Origin: Stenotrophomonas maltophilia
GTDB taxonomy: Bacteria; Pseudomonadota; Gammaproteobacteria; Xanthomonadales; Xanthomonadaceae
Length of the DNA: 64,000 nucleotides
Assembly: GCF_004684085.1 (NCBI RefSeq)
Contig: NZ_SRHZ01000028.1
Span: 1-64,000, forward strand
Direction of reading: 5' to 3'
The notes beneath the pieces were generated by a model, which saw only the letters and a program-made list of their open reading frames with translations, was not told the origin of the DNA and made no database searches. Position numbers and translations under genes: made by a program. Below are positions 25,212 through 34,833 of the stretch, piece by piece (the stretch's first letter is position 1; each line of letters opens with the position of its first letter).

Positions 25212-27671
25212 ATGACTACCAAAAAACCAAGCAAGGGCGGGAGTACGTCCCGCAGCCAGGCCCCGAAGAAGGGCACCAAGCCGGGCGCCGCCCGCACCAC
25301 CAAGCCGGGCAAGCCGTTGCCGGGCTGGCTTCCGGAACTGGCCGACGGTGGCGCTCCGCCTCGCGGCCGCAGAATCCACAGCGCTGACGCACCGGGCCCG
25401 GCCCCGGGCCGCAAGCTGCCGCCGACCGGCAAGGTGATCGAAGATCCCTATGCCGCCCGCGAAGCAGAGAAATACGAACAGCCCATCGCCAGTCGCGAGG
25501 CCATCCTGGCGCTGCTGGAGCGTTGCGAAGGTCCGCAGACCGCCGAGGAACTGGGTGCACGCCTGGGCCTGGGTGCCCCCGACCGTGCCGAGGCGCTGTC
25601 GCGCCGGCTCGGCGCCATGGTCCGCGACGGCCAGCTGGTGCAGAACCGCCGCGGCGGCTTCGCACCGATCCAGACCCTCAACCTGGTCACTGGCGTAGTG
25701 ATCGCCAACCCGGAAGGGTTCGGCTTCCTGCGCCCGGTCGAGGGCGGCGACGACCTGTTCCTGCCGCCGTATGAAATGCGCAAGGTGATGCACGGCGACA
25801 AGGTGCTGGCCCGCGTGACCGGCATCGACCATCGTGGCCGTCGCGAGGGCAGCATTGCCCGCGTGCTGGAACGTGGCATGACCCGCCTGATCGGTCGCTT
25901 CAGCGTCGAAATGGGCATCAACTACGTGGTGCCCGATGACAAGCGCATCCAGCGCAATGTGCAGGTGCCGCCTGACCAGACCGGTGGCGCACGTGACGGC
26001 CAGCTGGTGGTCTGCGAACTGACCCAGGCGCCGGACAGCCGCCGCCCGCCGATCGGCCGCATCATCGCCGTGCTTGGCGACAAGCTGACCGCGTCGCTGG
26101 TGGTGGAAACCGCCATCCATGGCCACGAGCTGCCGTTCGAGTTCCCGCAGGAGGTGCTGGACGAAGCGGCCTCGGTGCCGCTGGTGGTCGAACCGGCGAT
26201 GATCGGTGACCGCGTCGATCTGCGCAGCACGCCGCTGGTCACCATCGATGGCGAGGATGCCAAGGACTTCGACGACGCGGTTTATTGCGAGCCGAATGCC
26301 GATGGTTTCCGCCTGGTGGTGGCGATTGCCGATGTCTCCAATTACGTTCGCCCCGGTACGCCGCTGGACGATGAAGCGCAGAAGCGTGCGACTTCGGTCT
26401 ACTTCCCGGGCTTCGTGGTACCGATGCTGCCGGAGACGCTGTCCAACGGCATCTGCTCGCTGATGCCCAAGGTCGACCGCATGTGTTTCGTCTGCGACAT
26501 GCAGATTGATCGCGATGGCGTTGTCAGTCACTCACGCTTCTACGAAGCAGTGATGAATTCGCATGCGCGACTGACCTACACCCAGGTCTGGCAGGCGGTG
26601 GGCGAGGACGATGCTGGGGCAAAGGCCTTCATCGGCGACCTGCTGCCGCAGGTGCAGCGCTTGCACCAGTTGTACAAGGTGTTGGCCAAGGCACGCGCCA
26701 AGCGCGGTGCGATTGAATTTGAAAGCAGCGAAGTGCGCTTCGTGCTGGACAACCGTGGCGAAGTTACCCAGGCCGGCATGCTGGTGCGCAACGACGCGCA
26801 CAAGCTGATCGAGGAATGCATGATCGCGGCCAATGTGGAGGCGGCGAAGTATCTGCTGTCGCGCCATGTGCCGGCCCCCTACCGCGTGCACGAGAAGCCG
26901 CCGGAGACCAAGTACGCCGATCTGCTGGAATTCCTCAAGGAGTTCAAGCTGAGCCTGCCGCCCTGGTCGAAGGTGCGTCCCGGTGATTACACCAAGCTGT
27001 TGAAGAAGATCCGCGACCGCCCCGATGCCACGCTGCTGGAATCGGTGCTGCTGCGCAGCCAGAGCCTGGCGGTGTACAGCCCGGACAACAACGGCCACTT
27101 TGGCCTGGCGCTGGAGGCGTACGCGCACTTCACCTCGCCGATCCGTCGTTACCCGGATCTGCTGGTGCATCGTGCGATCAAGCATGCGCTGTCGGGCAAG
27201 CCGCTGGACAAGTTCACCTACAACGCCCGCGAGATGGCCGCGCTGGCACTGCAGTGTTCCGAGCGTGAGCGTCGTGCCGACGAGGCCGAACGCGAAGTCG
27301 ACGAGCGCTACCGCGCCGCGTGGATGGAAAAGCACGTGGGTGGCCAGTTCGACGGCGTGATCAGCGGCGTGACCAGCTTCGGCCTGTTCGTGGAGCTGGC
27401 CGATTCGAAGGTGCAGGGTCTGGTGCACGTGACCCAGTTGCCGCAGGACTATTACAAGTTCGATGCGACCCGCAAGACGCTGACCGGTGAGCGACGTGGC
27501 AGTAGTTACCGCTTGGGTGACCAGGTGCGCATCCTGGTACTGAAGGCCAGCATGGAAGAACGCAAGATCGACTTCCGCCTGGTCGAGCACAAGGGTGAGG
27601 AAGAGGTGGCAAGCCCGGCCCCGCTGCCCGAGCGTGGCAAGCCGGCCAAGCGCACCAAGAAGCAGTATTGA
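25212..27671 (+). CDS. rnr: Ribonuclease R
   Basis: 3'-to-5' exoribonuclease that degrades structured RNA. With ATG 25212 it has 819 residues (E. coli 813). The N-terminal ~60 residues are Lys/Gly/Pro-rich, followed by a helix-turn-helix (TAEELGARLGL), cold-shock domains, and the RNB catalytic domain with TIDGEDAKDFDDAVY at about 345-360 (metal-binding acids). The C-terminal S1 domain (GVISGVTSFGLFVELADSKV) ends in a Lys-rich tail. The open frame continues upstream into the tRNA region, which cannot be coding. rlmB follows two genes later, as in many Gammaproteobacteria where rnr and rlmB are adjacent. Confidence 0.96.
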   Translation: MTTKKPSKGGSTSRSQAPKKGTKPGAARTTKPGKPLPGWLPELADGGAPPRGRRIHSADAPGPAPGRKLPPTGKVIEDPYAAREAEKYEQPIASREAILALLERCEGPQTAEELGARLGLGAPDRAEALSRRLGAMVRDGQLVQNRRGGFAPIQTLNLVTGVVIANPEGFGFLRPVEGGDDLFLPPYEMRKVMHGDKVLARVTGIDHRGRREGSIARVLERGMTRLIGRFSVEMGINYVVPDDKRIQRNVQVPPDQTGGARDGQLVVCELTQAPDSRRPPIGRIIAVLGDKLTASLVVETAIHGHELPFEFPQEVLDEAASVPLVVEPAMIGDRVDLRSTPLVTIDGEDAKDFDDAVYCEPNADGFRLVVAIADVSNYVRPGTPLDDEAQKRATSVYFPGFVVPMLPETLSNGICSLMPKVDRMCFVCDMQIDRDGVVSHSRFYEAVMNSHARLTYTQVWQAVGEDDAGAKAFIGDLLPQVQRLHQLYKVLAKARAKRGAIEFESSEVRFVLDNRGEVTQAGMLVRNDAHKLIEECMIAANVEAAKYLLSRHVPAPYRVHEKPPETKYADLLEFLKEFKLSLPPWSKVRPGDYTKLLKKIRDRPDATLLESVLLRSQSLAVYSPDNNGHFGLALEAYAHFTSPIRRYPDLLVHRAIKHALSGKPLDKFTYNAREMAALALQCSERERRADEAEREVDERYRAAWMEKHVGGQFDGVISGVTSFGLFVELADSKVQGLVHVTQLPQDYYKFDATRKTLTGERRGSSYRLGDQVRILVLKASMEERKIDFRLVEHKGEEEVASPAPLPERGKPAKRTKKQY

Positions 27672-27674
27672 TCT

Positions 27675-27768
27675 GTAGAGCCGAGCCATGCTCGGCTGCC
27701 GCACCCACGGTGTGCCGACCGACGGTCGGCACCTGCCTCACCCGGTAGGTGCCAACCTTGGTTGGCAC
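27675..27768. repeat. GTAG palindrome cluster, three units
   Basis: GTAGAGCCGAGCC.. (27675-27698), GTGCCGACCGACGGTCGGCAC (27712-27732) and GTAGGTGCCAACC.. (27745-27768), filling the gap between rnr and the GFA-family gene. Confidence 0.8.
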
Positions 27769-27789
27769 GACGTTTCGGAGGAACGCACC

Positions 27790-28284
27790 ATGCAGGGCCA
27801 ACCCGAATACAGCGGCGGCTGCCAGTGCGGCGCGATCCGCTTCCAGGCGCGTGGCGAGCTGACCGACAGCTCGATCTGCCATTGCCGGATGTGCCAGAAG
27901 GCTTTCGGTGCCTACTACGCACCGCTGGTTTCGGTGCGCGGCGTACAGTTCAGCTGGACCCGTGGCCAGCCGCGCTATTTCCAGTCGTCCAACGTGGTGC
28001 GGCGTGGCTTCTGTGCCGACTGCGGCACGCCGTTGACCTATGAGGCGCCCGATGGCGTGGCCATCGCGGCCGGTGCATTCGATGAGCCCGAGCGCCTGCC
28101 GCCCACGATCCAGTACGGGGTCGAGCGCAAACTCCCCTTCGTCGATACCCTGGCCAGCCTGCCGGCGCGGCGCACCGAGGAAGACATCGCCGCGCTCGAT
28201 TTCCTGGCCACGATCGTGTCCCACCAGCACCCCGACCACGACACCCCACACTGGCCGCCGCGCAGCCGTTCATCCGAAGGATGA
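27790..28284 (+). CDS. GFA-family (glutathione-dependent formaldehyde-activating-like) zinc protein
   Basis: 164 residues with the GFA/CENP-V fold signature: CQC (C11, C13), CHCRMC (C30, C32, C35) and FCADCG (C75, C78), which hold structural and catalytic zinc. Members were named after an enzyme proposed to condense formaldehyde with glutathione, but most have no proven activity. GGAGG lies eight bases before the ATG at 27790; the longer frame passes through a GTAG palindrome. It lies between rnr and rlmB and has no visible functional tie to either. Confidence 0.88.
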   Translation: MQGQPEYSGGCQCGAIRFQARGELTDSSICHCRMCQKAFGAYYAPLVSVRGVQFSWTRGQPRYFQSSNVVRRGFCADCGTPLTYEAPDGVAIAAGAFDEPERLPPTIQYGVERKLPFVDTLASLPARRTEEDIAALDFLATIVSHQHPDHDTPHWPPRSRSSEG

Positions 28285-28383
28285 ACGGCGGGTAGCGCCG
28301 GGCCGTGCCCGGCGAGCGCGAAGCGCGGAAGACAGGTGAACGGCGGGTAGCGCCGGGCCATGCCCGGCGAGCGCGAAGCGCGG
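28283..28383. repeat. Tandem 55-bp repeat containing GTAG palindromes
   Basis: A unit beginning GAACGGCGGGTAGCGCCG and ending GCGAGCGCGAAGCGCGG occurs twice, 55 bases apart, with one difference in the palindrome loop (CGTG versus CATG). The GTAG units are at 28292-28314 and 28347-28369. Unlike the other copies this is head-to-tail, in the short gap upstream of rlmB. Confidence 0.8.
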
Positions 28384-28431
28384 CCGCCCGCGATGCTCTA
28401 CCATAGCCACCCCCTTTCCGGTCCCGCCCGC

Positions 28432-29175
28432 ATGAGCAAGAACAGCCAGTGGATCGTCGGCGTCAACGCCGTCGCCTCCTCCATCGAGAACGACGCCGAG
28501 AACGTCCGCGAAGTGCTGGTCGAGGCCGGTGCGAAGAACCCGCGCCTGACCGAGATCGAGGAAAACGCCCGCCGCAAGGGCATCGACGTGCGCAAGGTCA
28601 ACAGCCAGGCGCTGGATGGTGTGGGCGGTTCGGTGCGCCACCAGGGCGTGGCCGCGCGCTATGCCGCCGCCCGCACCTACAGCGAGAACGAGCTGGAAGG
28701 TCTGGTGACTGCCGCCGAAGGCAAGGCCCTGCTGCTGGTACTGGACGAGGTGCAGGACCCGCACAACCTGGGTGCCTGCCTGCGTTCGGCGGCTGCCGCC
28801 GGCGCCACCGCCGTGATCATCCCCAAGGACAAGTCGGCCACGGTGAACGCGACCGTGCGCAAGACCTCGGCCGGTGCCGCCGATCTGATCCCGGTGGTGG
28901 CGGTGACCAACCTGTCGCGCTGCCTGAAGGACCTGCAGAAGCAGGGCGTATGGATTTATGGCCTGGCCGGTGAAGCCACCGCCTCGCTGTACCAGCTGGA
29001 CCTGAAGGGCAACATCGCCCTGGTGCTGGGCGGCGAAGCCGATGGACTGCGCCGCCTGACCCGCGAGAACTGCGATGGCCTGGTCAAGATCCCGATGCCG
29101 GGCGAGATCGAGAGCCTGAACGTTTCTGTCGCCGCCGGCGTCAGCCTGTTCGAGGCCGTGCGCCAGCGCGGTTGA
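28432..29175 (+). CDS. rlmB: 23S rRNA (guanosine-2'-O)-methyltransferase RlmB
   Basis: SpoU-family methyltransferase that modifies G2251 of 23S rRNA with S-adenosylmethionine. 247 residues. The N-terminal L30e-like substrate-binding domain is followed by a trefoil-knot SPOUT domain with DEVQDPHNLGACLRSAAAAG (motif 1), LVLGGEADGL (motif 2) and IPMPGEIESLNVSVAAGV (motif 3). ATG 28432 is taken from the conserved start of the family; an upstream ATG at 28393 lies close to the repeat unit. Confidence 0.95.
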   Translation: MSKNSQWIVGVNAVASSIENDAENVREVLVEAGAKNPRLTEIEENARRKGIDVRKVNSQALDGVGGSVRHQGVAARYAAARTYSENELEGLVTAAEGKALLLVLDEVQDPHNLGACLRSAAAAGATAVIIPKDKSATVNATVRKTSAGAADLIPVVAVTNLSRCLKDLQKQGVWIYGLAGEATASLYQLDLKGNIALVLGGEADGLRRLTRENCDGLVKIPMPGEIESLNVSVAAGVSLFEAVRQRG

Positions 29176-29179
29176 TTTC

Positions 29180-29263
29180 GGGGTCAGATCCCTTTTCCAT
29201 GGAAAAGGGCTCTGACCTCTTCTCATGGGGTCAGAGCCCTCTCTGCGAGAGGGATCCGACCCC
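29180..29263. repeat. GGGGTC-family palindromes, inverted pair
   Basis: Copy 1 (29180-29217) has inner stem CTTTTCC/GGAAAAG. Copy 2 (29227-29263), in reverse orientation, has inner stem CTCTC/GAGAG. They occupy the whole gap between convergent rlmB and macC and probably end both transcripts. Confidence 0.8.
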
Positions 29264-29264
29264 G

Positions 29265-30704
29265 TTACCCCGCGCTGCCGCCCAGCGCCTTGAACAGGGT
29301 CACGTCGTTGTTCAACTGGCCCTGGCGCACGCGCGCCAGCGACAGCTCGGCATCACGCCGTGTCTGCTGCGCTTCCAACCAGGTGCGCAGGTCGGTGGCA
29401 CCCACGCGGTAGCGCACTTCCTGCGCGCGCTCCACTTCCACCGCTTCGTCGTACGAGGCCTGCGAGGCCGCCACCTGGCGCGCCAGCTGCTCGCGTGCCG
29501 ACAACGCGTTGTCCACTTCCGAGAGCGCGGTATACAGCGTCTTGCGGAAGTTGGTCGCAGCAATCTGGTACGCGGTACCGGCGATGTCGGTATCCAGCTG
29601 CGCGCGCTGCAGGTTGAGGAACGGCAATGACAGGCCGGCGCCCAGCGTGGCCACCGGGTTGCGCAGTACATCGCCCAGCGAGGTTGCACTGGAGCCGAGA
29701 CTGCCGGTCAGGCTCAGCGCCGGGTAGTACTGGGTGGCGGTGACCTTGATGGTCTTCAGGCTGTTGCGCAGGCGAAGCTCGGCCGCGCGCAGGTCGGGGC
29801 GGCGGCCGAGCAGGTCGGTTGGCAGGCCTTCGTTGATGCTGGGGCTGCGAGCGCCAAGCAGGTCCTGCGGCTCGTCCTGTTGCGGCCACGGCGTGCCGTC
29901 CAGCAACACGGTCAGTGCATTGCGCACTTCCACCCGCTGCTGTTCCAGGGCGCTCTGCGAGGACCGCTGCGACTGCAGGTTCTGCAGTGCCTGGCGCACT
30001 TCCAGGCGCGAAACCGCACCGGCATCGAAGCGCGCCTGCACCAGTTCGCGGGTGCGCTCCAAGCGCTCCAGGTTGGCCTGGCCGGTGGCGATCGACTGGT
30101 TGAGGTAGGCCAGCGTCCAGTACTGGGTGATGGTGTCGCCGATCACCAGCAACGCGGTGTTCTGCCGGTCTTCCTCGCTGGCCTCGGCTTCCCAGCGGGC
30201 GATGTCGCGCTGGGTGCGCAGGCGGCCCCACAGGTCGACCTCCCAGCCCAGCGACACGCCTGTGGAATAGCTGCGACGCCAATCATCAGACTGGTCGGTG
30301 GCGCGGCTGGCGCTGCTGCTCACGCCGGAAGACGAGGGTTGCGGCCACAGCGCATTGCTGGCCAGGCCCGCCTGCAGGCGGGAGCGCTGCACGGCCAGGC
30401 CGGCGGCGGCCAGATCGCTGTTGGCGGCCAGCGCCTGCGCCACCAGGCGGTCCAGGCGCTCATCGCCGAAGCCGGTCCACCAGCTGTCCTGGCGGATATC
30501 GCGGCCAGGTGTATCCAGACCGCTGCGTGGGTCGTCGGCGGGCGCATTGAGGGTGGCATCGCCACGGCCATAGGTGGCCGCCACGTCGGGGTCCTGCACC
30601 GGATAGCGGCCCACTGAGGCGCAGCCGGACAGCGCAAGCAGTACAGCGCCAGCCAACAGCAGGCGCGAGGGAGCAGGGAAGGACAGTCGGGTCATCATCT
30701 TCAT
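29265..30704 (-). CDS. macC: Outer-membrane efflux lipoprotein of MacABC pump
   Basis: 479-residue NodT/TolC-family channel. The lipobox LSGC (C28) follows a signal peptide. The two OEP repeats start near residue 75 ([20 protein letters not shown]) and near 285 ([19 protein letters not shown]). It overlaps the macB stop by four bases, and is the last gene of macA-macB-macC. A dedicated outer-membrane gene in the mac operon is the arrangement described in S. maltophilia, whereas E. coli MacAB uses TolC. Confidence 0.92.
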   Translation of the reverse strand: MKMMTRLSFPAPSRLLLAGAVLLALSGCASVGRYPVQDPDVAATYGRGDATLNAPADDPRSGLDTPGRDIRQDSWWTGFGDERLDRLVAQALAANSDLAAAGLAVQRSRLQAGLASNALWPQPSSSGVSSSASRATDQSDDWRRSYSTGVSLGWEVDLWGRLRTQRDIARWEAEASEEDRQNTALLVIGDTITQYWTLAYLNQSIATGQANLERLERTRELVQARFDAGAVSRLEVRQALQNLQSQRSSQSALEQQRVEVRNALTVLLDGTPWPQQDEPQDLLGARSPSINEGLPTDLLGRRPDLRAAELRLRNSLKTIKVTATQYYPALSLTGSLGSSATSLGDVLRNPVATLGAGLSLPFLNLQRAQLDTDIAGTAYQIAATNFRKTLYTALSEVDNALSAREQLARQVAASQASYDEAVEVERAQEVRYRVGATDLRTWLEAQQTRRDAELSLARVRQGQLNNDVTLFKALGGSAG

Positions 30705-32659
30705 TCGCGGGCCAGGGCCTCCACCGGATCAAGCTGCGCGGCGTTGCGCGCGGGCAGGAAGCCGAACGCCACGCCGATCAGGGTCGAGCAGGCGAAGGCC
30801 GCAACAATCGAGGCGGTGGAGAACAGCACCTGGAAGTCACTGGCGAAACGGCCGATCATCGAGCCCAGCAGCAGAGCCAGGCCAATGCCGAGCAGGCCGC
30901 CGAGCAGGCATACCAGCACCGCTTCGATCAGGAACTGCTGGCGGATGTCACTCTGCCGCGCACCAACGGCCATGCGCACGCCGATCTCGCGGGTACGCTC
31001 GGTGACCGACACCAGCATGATGTTCATCACGCCGATGCCGCCGACCAGCAGCGCGATGGCGGCGATGGCTCCAATCAGCAGCGTCATCGTGCGCGTGGTC
31101 TGTTCGATGGTCTGGCGGATCTCGGCGCTGTTGCTGAGGAAGAAGTCCTCGGTGCCATGGCGCATCGTCAACAGCCGGGTGATCGCTTCCTGCGCCGCAT
31201 CCATCGGGGTGGCATCGTCCACGCGCACAGTGATGCTGGACACGTGGCTCTGGCCGAGCATGCGCGACATCACCGTGGTGTAGGGCAGCCACACGCTCAG
31301 GCTGGTGCTGCCACCGAAGCCGAAGCTCTGGCGCTTGGCCACGCCGACCACGCGCGCCGGCACGTTGCCGAGCAGGATCACCTGGCCGATCGGGTCGACG
31401 TCGGGGAAGAACTGGGTCTGGGTGTTCTCGTCGATCACCGCGACCTGGCCGAGGCTCTTCACCGCGTCACTGTCGAAGAAGCTGCCGCTCAGCAGGGTCA
31501 CGCCCTTGACCCGGAAGAACTGTTCACCGACGCCGCTGACCTGGGCGGTGGAGGACTGGTTGCGGTAACGCGCGGTGACCGAGGTCGACACGCTGGGCGT
31601 GGCGCTGTCAACGTAACTCTGCCGGGCCAGTGCGTCGGCATCGCTGGCCTTGAGCGTCTGCACCCGCGCCGAGCGCATGTCGCCGAAACCACGGCCGGGA
31701 TAGACGTCGATGGTGTTGGTGCCGAGCGCGCTGATGTTCTGCAGGATCTGCTGCTGCGAGCCATTGCCCAGCGCCACCACCGAGACCACCGAGGCGATGC
31801 CGATGATGATGCCGAGCATGGTCAGGAAGGTGCGCAGCCGATGTGCGTTCATCGCCAGCAGGGCCATGCGGAAGGCTTCGGTGAAGCGGTCGCGTGCAGC
31901 CCGCCAGCTGTTGCCACGGGCAACACCGGTGCTGGCCTCACGCTGCGCACGGTAGGTGGGCGCATTCGGGTTGGCGCGGTCGGCGATGATCTCGCCGTCG
32001 CGGATCTCGATGATGCGCTGCGCGTGTTCGGCCACGCTCATGTCGTGGGTGACGATGATGATGGTGTGGCCTTCGGCGTGCAGCTCGCCGAGGATCGCCA
32101 TCACTTCCTCGCCGGATTTGGTGTCGAGCGCGCCGGTGGGTTCGTCAGCCAGGATCACCTCGCCACCGTTCATCAGCGCCCGCGCGATCGACACGCGCTG
32201 CTGCTGGCCGCCGGACAGCTGGCCGGGCTTGTGGTGCATGCGGTCACTCAGCCCCAGCCGCTGCAGCAGCTGCTCGGCACGCGCGTTGCGTACCGGCCCG
32301 GGGCTGCCGGCATATACCGCCGGTACTTCCACGTTGCCACGCGCATCCAGGTCGCCCAGCAGGTGATAGCGCTGGAAGATGAAACCGAAATGTTCGCGGC
32401 GCAGTTCGGCCAGCTCGTCCGGTTCCATTTTCCCGGTTTCGCGACCGGCCACCTGGTAGCTGCCACGGGTGGGACGATCAAGGCAGCCGAGGATGTTCAT
32501 CAGCGTCGATTTGCCCGAACCGGACTGGCCGACGATGGCCACGATCTCGCCAGCATGGATGTCGAGATTGACGTCGCGTAGCACGGCGATCACATCGTCG
32601 CCGGCGGGGAACTCACGTCGCAGGTCGCGCAGGCGCAGCAGCGGCGCCGTCGTGCTCAT
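30701..32659 (-). CDS. macB: MacB ABC-type efflux ATPase/permease
   Basis: 652 residues. The N-terminal ABC domain has Walker [10 protein letters not shown] (44-52), signature LSGGQQQR, and Walker [13 protein letters not shown] first membrane helix lies near 275-295, followed by a large periplasmic region and three C-terminal helices of the FtsX type ([20 protein letters not shown] in this part). It uses ATP to drive export of macrolides, peptides or envelope compounds from the periplasm through MacA and MacC. It overlaps macA by four bases. Confidence 0.95.
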   Translation of the reverse strand: MSTTAPLLRLRDLRREFPAGDDVIAVLRDVNLDIHAGEIVAIVGQSGSGKSTLMNILGCLDRPTRGSYQVAGRETGKMEPDELAELRREHFGFIFQRYHLLGDLDARGNVEVPAVYAGSPGPVRNARAEQLLQRLGLSDRMHHKPGQLSGGQQQRVSIARALMNGGEVILADEPTGALDTKSGEEVMAILGELHAEGHTIIIVTHDMSVAEHAQRIIEIRDGEIIADRANPNAPTYRAQREASTGVARGNSWRAARDRFTEAFRMALLAMNAHRLRTFLTMLGIIIGIASVVSVVALGNGSQQQILQNISALGTNTIDVYPGRGFGDMRSARVQTLKASDADALARQSYVDSATPSVSTSVTARYRNQSSTAQVSGVGEQFFRVKGVTLLSGSFFDSDAVKSLGQVAVIDENTQTQFFPDVDPIGQVILLGNVPARVVGVAKRQSFGFGGSTSLSVWLPYTTVMSRMLGQSHVSSITVRVDDATPMDAAQEAITRLLTMRHGTEDFFLSNSAEIRQTIEQTTRTMTLLIGAIAAIALLVGGIGVMNIMLVSVTERTREIGVRMAVGARQSDIRQQFLIEAVLVCLLGGLLGIGLALLLGSMIGRFASDFQVLFSTASIVAAFACSTLIGVAFGFLPARNAAQLDPVEALARE

Positions 32660-33894
32660 CGGCGCCCCATGCCCGGGCCGCCGACCCGCATCTGCATGCC
32701 GCCGCGGTTGCCACCACCACCGGCTGCCGCAGCGCCGCCTTCGCCAACCACCACACGCTCGCCTTCCTCCAGTCCGGACAGGACCTCGACGTTGGCGCCA
32801 TTGTTGATGCCGACCTTGACCTTGCGTGGCTGCGGCTGGCCGTTGTCATCGACCACCCGCACGATGCGCTCGCCATCACGCGACTTCGGCCCGAGTGCAA
32901 CGGCCGGCACCATCAGCACGCCCTTGGCCTGCTTCAGCAGCACCGAAACCTGCGCGGTCATGTCGATGCGCAGCGTGCCATCCGGATTTTCCACATCAAA
33001 CAGCGCGTTGTAGTAGACCGCGCTGCTGGAGCTGGAACTGGACGAGCTGCTGGAGCTGGACGAATTCTCGTTGGCGATCGAGGCCGGCGCCGGATTGATC
33101 TGGCGCAGCGTGGCGTGGTACTTGCGGTCAGGATCGCCCAGGGTGGTGAAGTACACCGGCATGCCGGCCTTGATCTTGACCACATCGGCCTCGGAGATCT
33201 CGGCATTGACGGTGACCACATCCAACCGTGCCAGCATGACGATGGTCGGTGCGGTCTGGTTGGCGTTCACGGTGCGGCCTTCCTCGGCCACCACCGCCAC
33301 CACCGTGCCGTCCATCGGCGCCACGATGCGGGTGTAGGCCAGGTTGGCGCGGGCGGTGCCCAGTTCGGTTTCGCGCCCCTTGATCTGCGCCTCGTAGGAC
33401 TGCAGCTGGGCGCGGGCGGTCTTCAGTTGTGCCTCGGCGGCATCGTATTCCTGGCGCGAGGTGGCCTCGGCGGACAGCATCTGCTGCTGGCGCGCGAATT
33501 CCAGCTCGGCCTGGCGCAGGCTGGCCTGCTGCACGGCGCGCTGGGCGGTGACCTGGTCCAGCGAGGCCTGTGCGTTGAGCACCTGGTTCTGCTGGGTGGT
33601 GGCGTCGATTTCGGCGATCAGGTCGCCTTCCTTCACCGTATCGCCCAGCTGCACCTTCAGCGACTTGATCTGGCCCGACGCCTGGGCGCCGACACTGACC
33701 AGCTTGTAGGCATCGATCACGCCGGTGGCGTCCACCGTCTGCTCGATGTCACCACGGCTGACCGGGGTGGTTGCCACTGCCGGGGCGGCGGGCTTGCGCA
33801 TCAGCCACCAGGCAGCGGCGGTCACGGCAAGGGCAAGCAGGGCGATCAGTATCAGGCGACCCCGGCGGGTTGCAGGCAGCAGGCGGAACGTCAC
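32656..33894 (-). CDS. macA: MacA periplasmic adaptor with a 14-serine insert
   Basis: 412-residue membrane-fusion protein with an N-terminal membrane anchor (about 13-31), lipoyl halves, a helical hairpin and beta-barrel. It differs from the usual family by a run of 14 consecutive serines at 33022-33063, between IANEN and [10 protein letters not shown] in the beta-barrel/membrane-proximal part. The C-terminus is Gly-rich. It starts with GTG at 33894, with no good ribosome site. The gene is divergent from the response regulator across about 200 bases, where promoters for both must lie. Confidence 0.92.
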   Translation of the reverse strand: MTFRLLPATRRGRLILIALLALAVTAAAWWLMRKPAAPAVATTPVSRGDIEQTVDATGVIDAYKLVSVGAQASGQIKSLKVQLGDTVKEGDLIAEIDATTQQNQVLNAQASLDQVTAQRAVQQASLRQAELEFARQQQMLSAEATSRQEYDAAEAQLKTARAQLQSYEAQIKGRETELGTARANLAYTRIVAPMDGTVVAVVAEEGRTVNANQTAPTIVMLARLDVVTVNAEISEADVVKIKAGMPVYFTTLGDPDRKYHATLRQINPAPASIANENSSSSSSSSSSSSSSAVYYNALFDVENPDGTLRIDMTAQVSVLLKQAKGVLMVPAVALGPKSRDGERIVRVVDDNGQPQPRKVKVGINNGANVEVLSGLEEGERVVVGEGGAAAAGGGGNRGGMQMRVGGPGMGRR

Positions 33895-34098
33895 GTCGTG
33901 GCTTCACTCTCGGGGCCGCGGCGGCGGCGTTGGTGGGCATTGTGAAGACCGGGCGACGGGCGGCTCAATCCTCAGGGTATGTCTCTATGTAACACTGTCG
34001 GTGAATACGCGTAACCACAGGTATCCGGCCCATCGCTGGATACACTGGTACGCAATGCCCCGGATGCGGTTCAGCTGCCGACACGGGATGATCGCGAT

Positions 34099-34827
34099 AT
34101 GGAGACTGAAAACCCGATGCATCGACTGCTGATCGTCGACGACGACAACGACATCCGCACCCTGCTGGCCGAGCAGCTTGGCCGGGCCGGCTACCAGGTG
34201 AGCACGGCCGCCGACGGCACCGCCATGCGCCAGCTGCTGGACCGTGAGCACGTGGACCTGATCGTGCTCGACCTCAACCTGCCGCGCGAGGATGGCCTGA
34301 CCCTGTGCCGCGACCTGCGCGCGCGCTCGAACACGCCGGTGATCATGCTGACCGCGCGTGCCGAGCCGATCGACCGCGTCCTGGGCCTGGAAATGGGCGC
34401 CGACGACTACCTGGCCAAGCCGTTCGAACCGCGCGAGCTGCTGGCGCGCATCCGCAACGTATTGCGCCGGACCGAGGCACTGCCGGCCAACCTGGAGCCG
34501 CTGGCAGTTCGCCGCGCGCGCTTCTCGCGCTGGGTATTCGACCTGGAGCATCGCCACCTGGTGGACCCGGATGACCGCGTGGTGGTGCTGTCCGGTGCCG
34601 AGTTCCGCCTGCTGCGGGTGTTCATCGCCCACGCCAACAAGGTGCTGTCACGCGAGCAGCTGGTCGCGCTCAGCAGTGGCCGCAACTACGAAGCGCAGGA
34701 CCGTGCGATCGACCTGCAGGTCAGCCGCCTGCGCAACAAGCTCGGTGATGACGGCGGCCCGGACGGGCTGATCAAGACCGTGCGCAACGAAGGCTATGTA
34801 CTGGCCTCGGCCGTCAACCTGGAATAA
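34099..34827 (+). CDS. macR: OmpR-family response regulator (MacR)
   Basis: 242 residues. The receiver domain has acidic residues D14, D15, the phospho-acceptor D58 (VLDLNLP) and the Thr/Lys switch (TARAEP, AKPFEP). A C-terminal winged helix from about 140 follows (VLSGAEFRLLRVFIAHANKVLSREQL.. RAIDLQVSRLRNKLG). ATG 34099 is used; ATG 34117 (MHRLLIVDDD) preceded by GGAG is a possible shorter start. It is divergent from macA and six bases ahead of the kinase gene. Control of macABC is inferred from position. Confidence 0.9.
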   Translation: METENPMHRLLIVDDDNDIRTLLAEQLGRAGYQVSTAADGTAMRQLLDREHVDLIVLDLNLPREDGLTLCRDLRARSNTPVIMLTARAEPIDRVLGLEMGADDYLAKPFEPRELLARIRNVLRRTEALPANLEPLAVRRARFSRWVFDLEHRHLVDPDDRVVVLSGAEFRLLRVFIAHANKVLSREQLVALSSGRNYEAQDRAIDLQVSRLRNKLGDDGGPDGLIKTVRNEGYVLASAVNLE

Positions 34828-34833
34828 GCCGCG

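Noticed and set aside
27675-28383. CRISPR-like array made by the clustered repeats
   Set aside because: Units are individual palindromes with differing arms and irregular spacing, without uniform spacers or cas genes.
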